NCBI RefSeq assembly: GCF_000350225.1
Contig: NW_005178551.1
Span: 234,882-298,881 of the forward strand
Direction of reading: 5' to 3'
DNA: 64,000 nucleotides
Origin: Chondrus crispus
Taxonomy: Eukaryota > Rhodophyta > Florideophyceae > Gigartinales > Gigartinaceae
The position numbers and the translations under genes are program-made. Under the pieces are notes generated by a model. The model ran no database searches, had not been told where the DNA came from, and saw nothing but the letters and a program-made list of their open reading frames with translations. This document shows, in pieces, positions 30,641-41,138 of this stretch (the stretch's first letter is position 1; every line of letters begins with the position of its first letter).

Positions 30641-33600
30641 CGTAGACGTCAACTGTCCACAGAGCATTGTGGCTCTTGTCGACAAGAGGCCGACATCGGC
30701 CTCTATTTTCTGCATGCAACAGCCAACACAGCAAATGTGGCAGGCTGTAAAGCTTAGTCTCGTGGACGGTGCGGTGAGTCGTCACGTATTTTAGATGGTT
30801 GGATACTGCACTGCGAGCATGGATAATTCTATTTGAAGAAGTGTGAGGGGTTCCACAAGACCTTAATCGAGGCCTCCAGCAAGTCACCAACAGGTCTCGG
30901 CAAAGACGCTTCCTACCTTTCTATACTTACATTGCCACGAAGCAAACAGGACATTTCCCTTTGTTTGCCATCTGCAGCGTTAATCTCCATTCGTCTATGC
31001 CCAGTTAATTGCAACTGTCATTATCGAAATACACGTTGTTGTATGGGTGTGGGCAGGGCATGGTGCGGGCCTGCGGAAGCGCATGACGTGGAAGTCGGGG
31101 AGGAGAGGATAGTACTGTAGGGCTATTGTTTGCAATACAATGGACTGGCATGTGTGTCGTTGACAGCGACTGCAACTCACGCAAGACGGAAGAGGCGATA
31201 GCCATACCTCTGTACGAACAGTGACGCCTGCTGGCTGTTAGAGAGGCGCACTGGTCCAGAAGCCAGATTCGATACGCGCTGGTCGTTGCGCGTGCTGGTT
31301 GGCTGTTACTAGCGACGGAAGATGACAAGTGGCATTGGTGGCAGCCGAGCACTGGGCTGGGATGGTTTTTATTTTTGGTGTCAGTGCGTACACATGTACA
31401 TACATACTTGTATGGTACACTAGAAAACCTAAAATAAGACAATTGACATTAGGAAGTGAACGGGGCCAAGTGGAGGTGGTGGAAAACGCTCGTCTCGTTT
31501 CACCAGCCTCCCTCACACTTTTTCCAACGAACAAATGGTGGTCAAGATATAAACAACTTCGCGTGTAGCCAACTTCGCTCGCTGCAAAGAATGAAATTCG
31601 TTTAATGTCGCCGCTCACATCTCAATTGATTATATATATTTGCGTGTCCTGAGGTTGGCAACCGCTCACTGAGACGGAGATAGACTCTTTTGCTGAGGGT
31701 TTATCGCGAGAAAGGTATTGTCTCAAGGCCGGCCTTCCAGTTTGAAGGGCAGCGCATGCTAAGATATTTCCTGGTGTTGGGGCTTCTTCCCATCTCGTCT
31801 GAGATATCGATACACTCGTTACTTCTTACCGTCCTGTATCATGCAACTTGCGCTGAGGCGTTGCAGCTCGCGGGAGATATACCTGGACACTCTCCATCTT
31901 CCATTCCTTTTCATCTTGTCGCCAATCTGCGTATTGCCTGTGCGTGCGGTTTGGGAGAAAGTGGATTCAAAGGAGTGTGCTTTTTTGAGACTTGCTACGA
32001 GTGCCTAACCATTTTGCAAACTTGCAGCACAGGGGCTCACGTACTGTAAGATGAGACCTTTACACACACACGTAAAGATATGAGAGGGCTGCCAAGCCAT
32101 TAGAAAAAATGATAGTCGCAGGCTCGTGTCAACAAATACTGCGCAGGGTTGTCTCAAATAGCCGCGGCAGTGGACAGACAAAAAAAAAAGCTGACCCTTC
32201 CCCTGTTTGCATTTCCCTGGCAACCTACGCGATGAGAAATACCACATGCCGAGCACATTCAAACTTCAGGCCCGATAAAAAAGAAGCGCATCACAACAGC
32301 ACGGGGGCAGTGACCCCATCTAACAACTCGGCAAAGTGCGTGGATTGCAAGCGTGTGGACTGCCAACGAGGAACAGGGACAGTGCCACCTTCTAGGTTAC
32401 GCTGTTAGTGAAGGAAAATGGTTTGTTGCAAAGCGAGAGGAGGTGAGCGTGTTTCAGAAACGAAAGGTTCGAATTCCTAAAGGTAGTTTGTACGCTGACA
32501 TGGCAACATGGGATGTGCTCTTGCTCTTGCTCTTGGGTCTCGTTTTGAGCAACGACTCCTTGCTGAGATAGGGAGAGACAGTGGCTCGTTCTCGTGCAAG
32601 GCGCTGGCGTTGGAATGACAAGCACAGTACAGTTATAAAAAAATGCAATGTGCGGGGGAGCAGAATATTATATATAATGATGAATAAAGGGTAGAATGCG
32701 AAATTTTGATGGAAGGGAAAAAAAAGACTCAGTTGCCCACGTGACTATTCGCACACAAAGCATGATGAGAGTGTGTTAAAACACAATGCAGAGGTTAAAT
32801 CGGTCAATTTGCGACCTGCTTCGGGTGAGACCATGTATTGTAGGAGTGTAGACGATTTGTTTTTGTTTTTTTTCCGGATACTGTGTTTTCATCGAACGGC
32901 GAGACAGTGAAGACAAGTCATGGATCAGTTTGCAAAGCGTGGAGGTAATTTTTATTTCTTCTTATTTGCATGGAAAAAAAGTCCAATTTATGCGTCAGGC
33001 GCGTTTGTCCAGCGCGACAAGGTCGGCTGAAGAAAAGAGCAGGGGTGACAGTTTGGGACGTCTACCGACCGCACACCAATAGAAATTGTCATAGTGATTC
33101 TCCGTCGGCGAAGGTCGCCAAACAGATCCTTTGTGGAGATTTGCGGGTGCTAAATCGACGCGGCAAGGCGTCATGGAGATCACAGTGCGTTCACATTCTC
33201 CATTCGGCACACAAGGTGGCCTGTCCACTCTCTCGCGCAAAGTCCCCACGTTGTGTCTCGTCAGTGCGTGTACAAACTGTCGTGCCCCTTCACTCAAAGC
33301 AATAGTGCAATCATGCAGAGCATTATGAGCAGAGTGGGTCTTAGCTCTGTTGTAAATAAAGATGTAAGGTATATGATAAGGTACATGGGGAGTACATGAT
33401 AAGGAGTGGTGTGCATCTGCACAACAGTGCAGACTCGTGGCGGTGGGGGGAAGGGCGGGATTCACAGGTTTCAGATGATTCCATAGTGATTGTTTTGTTT
33501 ACGGCTTTTCATAATATATTCTGGTACAGTATGTGGAGTTCTGTCAAGCCGATATTGTTGCCCCTAACAACGAAGAGGTACAGAGGGACTAATCAAATTG

Positions 33601-35279
33601 AAATGTGTCAGCAGTATCTTTATGAGAACATGCCGCAGTGTAGATATCCATAGAGGTCCATATGTACTGGTAGAGTATGAGAGGCGTATTGTGGAGATTT
33701 AGTGGTGGTGGGTAAAATTGATTAGGTAAATCACTTTTAAAAGGACAAGGCGCAGCAAGGCTAAAATAGAGTAGTGTACAGTGCAAATTCGCAAGTGATG
33801 TCGGCAGGAGGAAGAGCTCTTTCGGGAGGTTTGATATAGTGCGGTCGCAGGGCACGTTGTTACTGATTCGATGATGCGAGCAAAAAGAAGACAGACTGAT
33901 ATCACGAGATGGGCTCGGGATCATGTCAGTTTGAGACTGTTACGGAACAGAGACTGGATCTGGAAGGCCAAGCGGGATATCAGTCAGGATTGCTCATTAA
34001 AATATCTGGAGGAAAAGGGGGATTAGCATGAGAAATTCGAATCGAGTGATTTTTTGATCTTGACAGTGCGGACACTGCAGACAGTGCGGATTTGTTCAGT
34101 TTTTCCAAATCCTTTGAAGAAGCAAGTGAGAGACAAGTTATTTCTGTAGGGCACATACTTACCAAATTCTATGGCGAGGTTTGGCGGGGCTTACAAGGGC
34201 ACATAGCTTGTTGAATTTGCTTTGATTTAATCCGAAGAAAAGAAACTGTGTTGAGGATTCGGACATACACGGCAGCAAGACTGGCGAGGGGATTGTTTCG
34301 CAGTTGCAAAACACGGGCCAAACGATGAGCGGAAATGATATGGTGTAGGCCTGCCCTTCGCTCTTCCTCCAGCGTCGCAGGTGTGGCGGAGAAGGAAAGG
34401 CGGAAAAGTGATTGAGCGGTCAAGACTCCGAGCGTGGCCGGAACAGCGCGCTTGTAGTAGAAAAGTCAGTGCATAAATTGTGTAAACCGTTGGAAACGGA
34501 CGGTGTGGTCCGGCGGTGCTTTCCTGGACGCTGACCGTGTGCACACGAGAGATATGGACTACGGTACGCCACAGTCAGTACAGAGCACATGAGAGTACGG
34601 TACCCGTCAAGGTACATCAGCGTACACCACAACACGGCCCCACTATCAAGGTGCAGTACACGTCGCTAGGTGTACACGTATTTCGAGCGAAGAAGCGGTG
34701 GTGACGCTCATCCAGAAGGTACCCTTTGTAGAGAGCACAGTGCGCACTTGAGCAAAGGAAGAGAGCCCTGGACAGCTGAAGGTGTCCAGTATCTGATTTT
34801 TTTCTGTAGGATGAAAGCAGTCTGAGCGGTCCGACTAGGTGTACTAGATGTAAATACTTTACTACTGTATATCCAGTCCAGGGCTCTCTCCCCTTGAGAA
34901 GGGCAGATACGGTACTATGGGTACAATAAAACATGCAGAACAGTGCACATAGGTTGAGAACATGCCTGCGTCGGTTTGTTGGTGCCAAGTAGATGGGGCA
35001 AGTGGAATCATCGTGGCTCGTGGTTGGTGGTCTATACTGTACGTCAACGGTATGTCGCCGCCGACTGGTCCTGTGTCGATATCGAGTCGTAATGGCTTTC
35101 CAACTGCCTTCTCGTACAGTAGCCTTAAGGTAAGGGTACAGCACACAATGGCATAAGGGTTGGGCGAGGAGTCCTTCCGCGAGCACTGACTTACTGCACT
35201 GTTTCATCGCCGTTCCAAGACACACGTGAGTGAGATATGCAAGTAAGGAGAATACTGATGTGGGATTGAGCTGCAACTC
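30641..35279. other. gene-free region
   Basis: 4.6 kb with no gene or transposon that I can identify. Many frames of 60-235 codons overlap on both strands with random-looking composition. Minor items: a CTCTTG microsatellite near 32515-32535, words such as GGTACCC/GGGTAC near 34600-34730 and 34900-35130, and a spaced inverted repeat (separate entry). Confidence 0.4.
34760..34889. repeat. 14-bp inverted repeat with 102-bp spacer
   Basis: AGAGAGCCCTGGAC at 34760-34773 is exactly inverted at 34876-34889. It could be ends of a very small non-autonomous element of 130 bp. No target duplication found. Confidence 0.6.
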
Positions 35280-35329
35280 AGGGCCATTCCATTCATCGTG
35301 ATTGGCAATCAAGCAATCACGCAATCACG
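35280..35329 (+). repeat. left terminal inverted repeat of the MULE
   Basis: Begins GGGCCATTCCATTCATCG (from 35281) and ends with CAATCACG repeats; matches the inverted sequence at 39288-39337 with one mismatch. It contains CGTGATTG once and CAATCACG twice, so it can itself fold back over 8 bp. Confidence 0.9.
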
Positions 35330-35494
35330 TCAATAAATGGTGCCTGCTCCCTTGTGGTTGGTTGTTTATATTACGTTTCCTAAAAAATGGTCATGCTCAT
35401 TAAAGAAATAAACAATTGACTTCAAACTAATCTTGTGCTCCAACTTTCTGTAATGCTCCTTGCAATTCTAAAAGATTTAAGGGTCATTTTGTCG

Positions 35495-35775
35495 TTAGGG
35501 GGGCGACAAGGTGTTTTTCTTAGCATAGAGGGGGGCGATTTTGGGTTTTCTTGAGTATCGGGGGGGCGATTTGACAAAATATCAAGATACAGTAGGGCGG
35601 GTTTCGATAATGTTCAAGAGAGGGGGCCGACTTGATGTCACTTTTTCACTGTCGCCCTACTGTGACTGGACTCAAGGTCAGAATCGCCCTCAACTTTTTT
35701 CAAAAGGACTCAAATCGCCCCCAGAAATTTCTCAAAGTGCCATTGTCGCCTCTTTCCTCGCAAAGTCGCCTCTCT
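35495..35775 (+). repeat. subterminal GGGGGCGA/TCGCCCCC motif array, left end
   Basis: Four outer copies read GGGGGCGA or GGGCGG on the plus strand (about 35498, 35530, 35570, 35594). Further inward copies switch to TCGCCC (about 35653 to 35770). They overlap the leader of the transposase gene. They are likely transposase-binding sites or promoter elements (inference). Confidence 0.7.
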
Positions 35776-35822
35776 ATTCCGCCCCCCCCCCCCCCCCTAC
35801 TCTGTCCATTGTCTTCCCCAAA

Positions 35823-38809
35823 ATGTCCACGATTTCTCAAGAAACCGTCCTCGCGCTTCGTCATTTGTCTACAGTTGAGATCGACGTAACCCCTCTGGTG
35901 AATATCTTTTCCGTCGGGTCGTCGGTAAAGGCCATAAAACGAAGCTATCGCAGGTTGGCGCATCTTGTACATCCAGACCGCGTTGGTGACAAAGACAAGC
36001 GTGGGGCACAGCGGTGCATGAGTATTCTTTCTCGAGCTATTGAACAGGTCAATACAGAAGAAGAATATGAGATTATTTTGCGGAACCAGTTCTCTGTGAA
36101 TCGTTCAGATGACTTCAAGATATCCACATGGGTTAGGCTTACCCGCTGCTCCACACCGAAAGAGCGACATGTGCAGAATCACGAAATGAAGCTGCAGATG
36201 GAACGGGAGGAAGTAGAGGAATCAAGGCGTCAAGAAACAAGGCATGTGGAATCCACACAAGATGACGTCCGATCTGCGCCCGCCAGCAGCACCGCACCGT
36301 ATCCAACTGAATCTTTGCGTCCCAACTCTAGTCCCACCCCCAACTCTAATACAGGGCATGAGGCCAGGGCAGCTCCTGAGCACGACGCACCAGAATTTGC
36401 ACCAGAATTTGCTCCAGAGCAGAATGAGGACGACTGTGAAAGTAGTGATTTTCCTGGGAAAGAAGGCAGTGATGAACAAAATAGCACATTAGAGGATGAG
36501 ACGTGTTCTGATTTTGGTGATCCTGTCGACGATTGTGATAGTGATTCATTTGATCCAGCTGACTACATGGGAGAATATTCCGACTCCCGTCTCAGCGATG
36601 AGGAGGTGGTGCCCGTAGAAATAGCTATAAACACGAATCCCGGCAGTCCTCAAGAACTTGTCCCAGAAAATACTTCTGCACTTTCAAGAAGAAGGCAGCA
36701 AAAACGTGCATCCAAACAAAGAGCGGTACAGCGGGCAAAATTAGCTCTACGCGCAGAGAGACTGGCTTCTAGGACATGGAAACCAAAAAGGGTCATACCT
36801 GTCTCCCCAGTGATTGGGATGTCTTTCAATGCCAGATGGAAGTGTGAGCAGCTCATAAGGGCGCACACTGCACACCTTGCTGTGCAGAAAGGGGTCAATA
36901 TTCACCAAACCACGACTAAAGTACAAATAAGCTGCCGTAATAAGCGTTTCAATGCGGTTATTGCTTTCAACTGGCAGCTTAAGTCCGGGAACTGGAAGCT
37001 CAATAAACACCAGGAACATAATAATGAGTGTTTTGGGCAAGAGCTTCCAGTTCCGGGGTCAAGTCCGTCATCACGGCACGCAACGCGTGCCAAGCAGTAC
37101 TGTGCACCCGCTTATACTGCGAAACAAGTCGCGAGGGCCATTTTAGAAGAAACCTCGAACATACCAAATATAAATTCCAGGGCCATCGCTGCCGTGGTGA
37201 AAGCAAAAGGAATTTACCAGCGCAAACCGTCCTACACTCACTATCGTAGCATACGTCGTGAGTTAATGAGACACTTAACAATATCAAGGGATGTCAACAT
37301 GACAGCCATGGATGGCTACGCGAAGCTCCTGGAAGACGTCGGACACACTGTCAAAATTTTTATTCTAAACGGATTAGAGATGAAGGAGCAAAGGCTGAAG
37401 GCAGCGCGTCATATTTTTGCTCAGTGCAAGAGAGCCAAAACTATTCCTGACGAGGAATTGTTCAATGCGGATGTCGTAGATTGCTCAGATATTGATGAGC
37501 ATGGGCGGTACTATGGAGGTTTTGTATTTGTACCCTCTGTCGCGAAGCATATCTGTGCGACTAGAAGGACTACTTGTGCAGCTGATGCTGCACATTGCGA
37601 TGGCGTCGGTTCTCAGTCATACGGAACTACATTTGAAGTGGTTGCGTATGACGGTAACAACCACCTTTTTCCGTTGGTGTTTGGTCATTTTGTCGGTCCA
37701 GAGTGTCTCGAAACGTGGCAGAGTATCTTTCAAGCATGTGCAGCTATCGATGGATTCGATGTACCTTCTCGAACTACTATCGTTGACCAAGAAAAGTCTA
37801 TTGACAAGGCATATAGGAATGTTTTCAGCATGCTCGTATCTTTCTGGATCCGATACATGTCAAGAAAAATCTTGTGGCTAAGCTACGTGGGGCAGAGCAA
37901 GCTGTCGGACTGCATTTGTATGAAAAGGCGGTATATGCGCCGACAATTGAAATGGTTAACGACATACGCTCAGAATATAACGTTGATCAGAGACAATACC
38001 TCGGTAAATTCGACGATTCTGAACTGTACTTTGCGTTTTCGAACCTTCACGATCTTATTCGTACATCACAAGGGGCGGAGAGCCAGATGGCTGCCGCATT
38101 GCGCAATAACAGACGAAGTGTGGAACCTCAAAAAATGATAACAACCGTTTTACTTACTCAAAGAGCCGGGTTTTTGAGACGTCAAGCTGACTCACTGTCC
38201 TGCAAAAATCCTGTCCCCCCGTACATTGAGAAGCACATTGCTTCACTCATACAGCGATCACGAGCCTATCAGCTCTCTGTGGAATTTCTAGACGGATCTA
38301 CGCAAATGGAGGCTACAGTACGTAGTCAAGTAGATGGATCTTCAACATGCATCGTCAATTTGAGCGGTGAATCCCAAGTCCCACGAGATTGTTGTGCGTA
38401 TTCTCGACGTACTTCGGGCTTCCCATGCTATCACGGAGTCGCTGTTATTTGTGAAAAGTATGGAAGTGCAAACTTGCACAAGTTTATCGACCGCAAACAT
38501 CTAACAGTTTCATGGAGGGCACAGTACGAGAATGTGTTTTTTGCTCTTCCTCACCAGAGCGATGTGGATGATGCCATATTAGCCGCAAAGAGAATGGTTG
38601 TGTCTGGTAACAATCTACAGGTTCCCAAAGCCATTCCGCCACCTCGTCGAAGACCCGTCAAGAATGCAGGAACACGCCGAAAAGGGTGGTACGAGCGTTG
38701 GTCTAATGCCCCTAAGCGCCGATCTTATCAGTGCTCTTTATGTCATCTCGAAGGGCACGTAGCTCGAGACTGCAGTTTAAGGCAACTTTTTGATGATGTG
38801 CCGCAGTGA
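35823..38809 (+). pseudogene. J-domain/MULE transposase fusion, one frameshift
   Basis: ATG 35823 opens 668 codons; a one-base shift at about 37821-37828 moves homology to the -1 frame, which runs to 38809 (about 996 residues in total). Domains in order: residues 30-85 J-domain-like, with SVKAIKRSYRRLA, HPD at 50-52 and helix III to NTEEEYE; about 150-260 acidic linker; about 280-310 Arg/Lys-rich likely nuclear signal; about 370-405 WRKY/GCM- or FLYWCH-like finger (C...W...H.EH...C); about 580-670 MULE DDE core, with Asp in DAAHCDGVGSQSYG and in TTIVDQEKSIDKAY; about 857 SWIM-like SGFPCYHGVAV with a degenerate first Cys pair; about 971-984 zinc knuckle CSLCHLEGHVARDC. A J-domain would recruit Hsp70. 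I know of no described Mutator transposase with one. A single lesion suggests recent activity. Confidence 0.82.
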
Positions 38810-38827
38810 ACGTAGATTTATTATACA

Positions 38828-39113
38828 CTCAATCGCCCTCCTATATCACAAGAATGACATATCGCCCCCCTACATAATCGCATTTCTCTAAATCGCCCCC
38901 TGTTTTTCCAAAAATGTCACTTTCGCCCCCCTAAAACAGCACCATGTGCAAATGTCGCTTATCGTATCATTTTATCGCCCTACCTAATCTTAACCATTTG
39001 AGGATTCGCCCTACTGCTGGATCATATTTTTCGCAGTCGCCTTCCCAATACTGGAGAAACCATAGAATCGCCCCCCTATATGTTAAGAAAAACACCCTGT
39101 CGCCCCCCCGATG
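38828..39113 (-). repeat. subterminal TCGCCCCC motif array, right end
   Basis: About nine copies of TCGCCC(C)n follow the transposase stop, all in the same orientation and inverted relative to the outer left copies. Positions include about 38831, 38862, 38891, 38922, 38974, 39007, 39036, 39067 and 39099. Spacing is mostly 27-37 bp. Confidence 0.75.
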
Positions 39114-39287
39114 CCAACATTTAGCCAAGATTTAAACCCCATTCAAATGCCAAACGTGAAATGGAATGAGGCAAGAAGTGCGTTAACACATGCACATGCA
39201 AAGCCGTGGAAATGTGCTTACAGATACAAGTAGCACACGTTGGAGAAAGGAACGATGCAGAACGACGTTAAATTAATGTCGTGATCG

Positions 39288-39337
39288 CGTGATTGCGTGA
39301 TTGCATGATTGCCAATCACGATGAATGGAATGGCCCT
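39288..39337 (-). repeat. right terminal inverted repeat of the MULE
   Basis: Inverted partner of 35280-35329. Here the octamer CGTGATTG appears tandemly (CGTGATCG just outside, then CGTGATTG, CGTGATTG, CATGATTG) before CAATCACG. Confidence 0.9.
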
Positions 39338-39341
39338 CAGA

Positions 39342-39385
39342 GACAGTAGGTCTCCGACGCAAATTTGCGTCGGAGACCTACTGTC
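39342..39385. repeat. 44-nt perfect palindrome without loop
   Basis: The arms are 39342-39363 and 39364-39385, 22 bp each with no spacer, centred on AAATTT. It starts four bases after the MULE right end. A smaller inverted pair, AAATGTC...GACATTT, follows directly at 39386-39411. Confidence 0.95.
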
Positions 39386-39578
39386 AAATGTCGATGTTAA
39401 TATTGACATTTCATTGAATCACTCAGAAATTGCCAAAAAATAGCATTTATTTGAACGCGACTCAGTCGCTCCTGAAAAGATCTCCAAAAGCGCAAATAAC
39501 GGATATCCTGGCAAACCTTTACAACACAGTGCAAAATGATAGTATTTTCGAACAAACCAAGTAACTAGGTGGTGACTA

Positions 39579-39777
39579 CAGTGCGCACTGAAAGTATAAG
39601 GACACCATTGAAACCTTGATCTTACACAAAAATACGAAAGATATGATCATGAAAAGCAGCTCAAACGAAAGCGAGGAGAAAGGGTGTACAGAAACTGCAA
39701 TCGTTTTATAATATGATACTTGTACGGTGACTTATCTTTCAAAAACTAAATACCACCGCACTGTAATTTTAAGGGCA
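39579..39777 (+). repeat. left IR/DR terminal repeat of Tc1/mariner element
   Basis: Starts CAGTGCGCACTGAAAG. The outer direct repeat is at 39584-39604 and the inner at 39757-39777. Diverged from the right end at roughly a tenth of positions. Confidence 0.9.
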
Positions 39778-39878
39778 GTACACGACTACCGATAACGTAG
39801 CAGAGTAAACCATTTTTCGAGCTACCAAAACGCTACAGTACTATCTTCTCGAACATGGCCGGCCATCCCGGCCAACCG

Positions 39879-40899
39879 ATGCCCACCATCTAGCCATTCA
39901 ACACGCCGAAAGGGAAGCAATTGACAGACGTGGAAAAAGGTCAAATTCTCGTTCTGCACAACGAATGTTTGTCTGTCCGAGAGATCGCAGAGTCCATCAA
40001 CAGATCGAAGACCGTCGTGCACAACTTTAGAAGGAATCGGCAGGCATACGGATCTAAAAAGAGGCGTAGAAGGCCTCCTAAACTAACGCCCGCTATAAAG
40101 CGCAGGGTAATAAGGGAGGCTTCTAAAGGAGAAAAGTCGGCCAATCAGATCCACAAGGCACTCGATTTACCGGTCCACCGGTCGTGCGTACAAGCCCTTT
40201 TGAGGAAAGATACTAATCTAAAGTACACCAAGTTTATAAGTGCTCCAGTCCTTACTCCGATGCATATGCAACAAGGGCTAGATTGGGATAAAACTCATGT
40301 TACTTGGGATGATGAGAAATGGAACAAAACTATTCTTTCTGACGAGAAGAAGTTCAATTTAGATGACCCCGATGGTTGTCTTTACTATTGGCATGACTTA
40401 AGAAAGGAGAAAAGTTTTAAGCAGACGTCACCAAAGAGGTCATTCTTTAATGATTTGGTCTTGCCTCTCTTACTACGAACTGAACAATTTAGTAATAATG
40501 TATGGGAAACAGGATTCTGCAAAGTACTGTGAACTACTTAAGGACGATTTGCTACCTTTTGCGGCAGTGACGCATGGTGAGAATTGGACATATCAGCAAG
40601 ATAACGCCGCTATACATCGTTCTTTTTATCCCAAGAAATGGTTTACGGACAATGGCGTTGCTGTTTTACCGTGTCCTTCGCGTTCACCAGACCTCAATCC
40701 CATCGAAAATCTATGGGGGATCTTAGCAAGGAGTGTGTATGGAAATGGGAGGCAGTATCAGGATACTGTAGAGCTGTTTGAGGCTATTGTCGATTGCTGG
40801 CAGAATATCGACCACAGTACTCTTGAGAATCTCGTTGGATCGATGCAGAGGCGTTGCATTGCTGTTTTGCAGAAGAATGGCGGCCGCATGACTTATTGA
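39879..40899 (+). pseudogene. Tc1/mariner transposase, one early stop and one frameshift
   Basis: ATG 39879 is followed by a TAG at 39891-39893, then a long frame to about 40440. The sequence moves to another frame (from about 40450) and ends at 40899. The N-terminus has paired helix-turn-helix domains (SVREIAESINRSKTVVHNF, then KSANQIHKALDL). The DDE core is complete in motif terms: TILSDEKKFNLD, then YQQDNAAIHRS, then SPDLNPIENLWGILA (DD34E type). The shift lies just before MIWSCLS, the usual GG.S.M.WG position. The protein would cut and paste DNA at TA. The early stop plus the shift make this copy non-autonomous unless it is helped in trans. Confidence 0.9.
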
Positions 40900-40936
40900 G
40901 ATCGAAATATATAACGGTTTTGATTGCACTTTTGTT

Positions 40937-41136
40937 TGTCCTTATAATTACAGTGCGGTTGTATTTAGTTTTTTAAAGATAAGTCACCGTACAAGTACCA
41001 AACTATAAAAACGATTACAGTTCCTGTAAACTCTTTCTCTTCTCTTTCGTTTGAGATGCTTTTCATGATCATATCTTTCGTATTTTTGTGCAAGGTCAAG
41101 GTTTCAATGGTGTCCTTATACTTTCAGTGCGCACTG
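40937..41136 (-). repeat. right IR/DR terminal repeat of Tc1/mariner element
   Basis: Inverted partner of 39579-39777, ending CAGTGCGCACTG before TA. The inner direct repeat is at 40937-40957. Confidence 0.9.
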
Positions 41137-41138
41137 TA

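Larger units (their letters stand above)
35280..39337 (+). mobile_element. Mutator-like (MULE) transposon with complex terminal repeats
   Basis: The ends are about 50-bp inverted repeats with one mismatch (35280-35329 and 39288-39337). They are built from repeats of the octamer CGTGATTG. About 165-170 bp further in, a second homologous inverted zone (about 35498-35600 and 39008-39113) carries repeated GGGGGCGA words. Between them lies one J-domain-MULE transposase gene. Length is 4058 bp. I could not find a matching 8-10 bp target duplication, so the exact outer limits may be a few bases off. Confidence 0.85.
39579..41136 (+). mobile_element. Tc1/mariner element with ~200-bp IR/DR ends, TA target site
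   Basis: TA at 39577-39578 and 41137-41138 flank inverted repeats of about 200 bp (39579-39777 and 40937-41136). Each inverted repeat holds two direct repeats. The outer one, CGCACTGAAAGTATAAGGACA-like, starts at 39584; the inner one, CGCACTGTAATTATAAGGACA-like, lies at 40937-40957 and 39757-39777. They match at 19 of 21 positions on the right side. This is the IR/DR layout known from Tc1-like transposons. Length is 1558 bp. It sits exactly at the TAG stop of the Harbinger transposase, which it does not otherwise disrupt. Confidence 0.92.

Noticed and set aside
34617-35324. A 235-codon minus frame
   Set aside because: Composition is random-looking, it starts inside the MULE terminal repeat, and no conserved motif is visible.
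35280-39346. A 9-bp target duplication for the MULE
   Set aside because: The bases beside the two inverted ends (CTGCAACTC and CAGAGACAG) do not match, so none was claimed.
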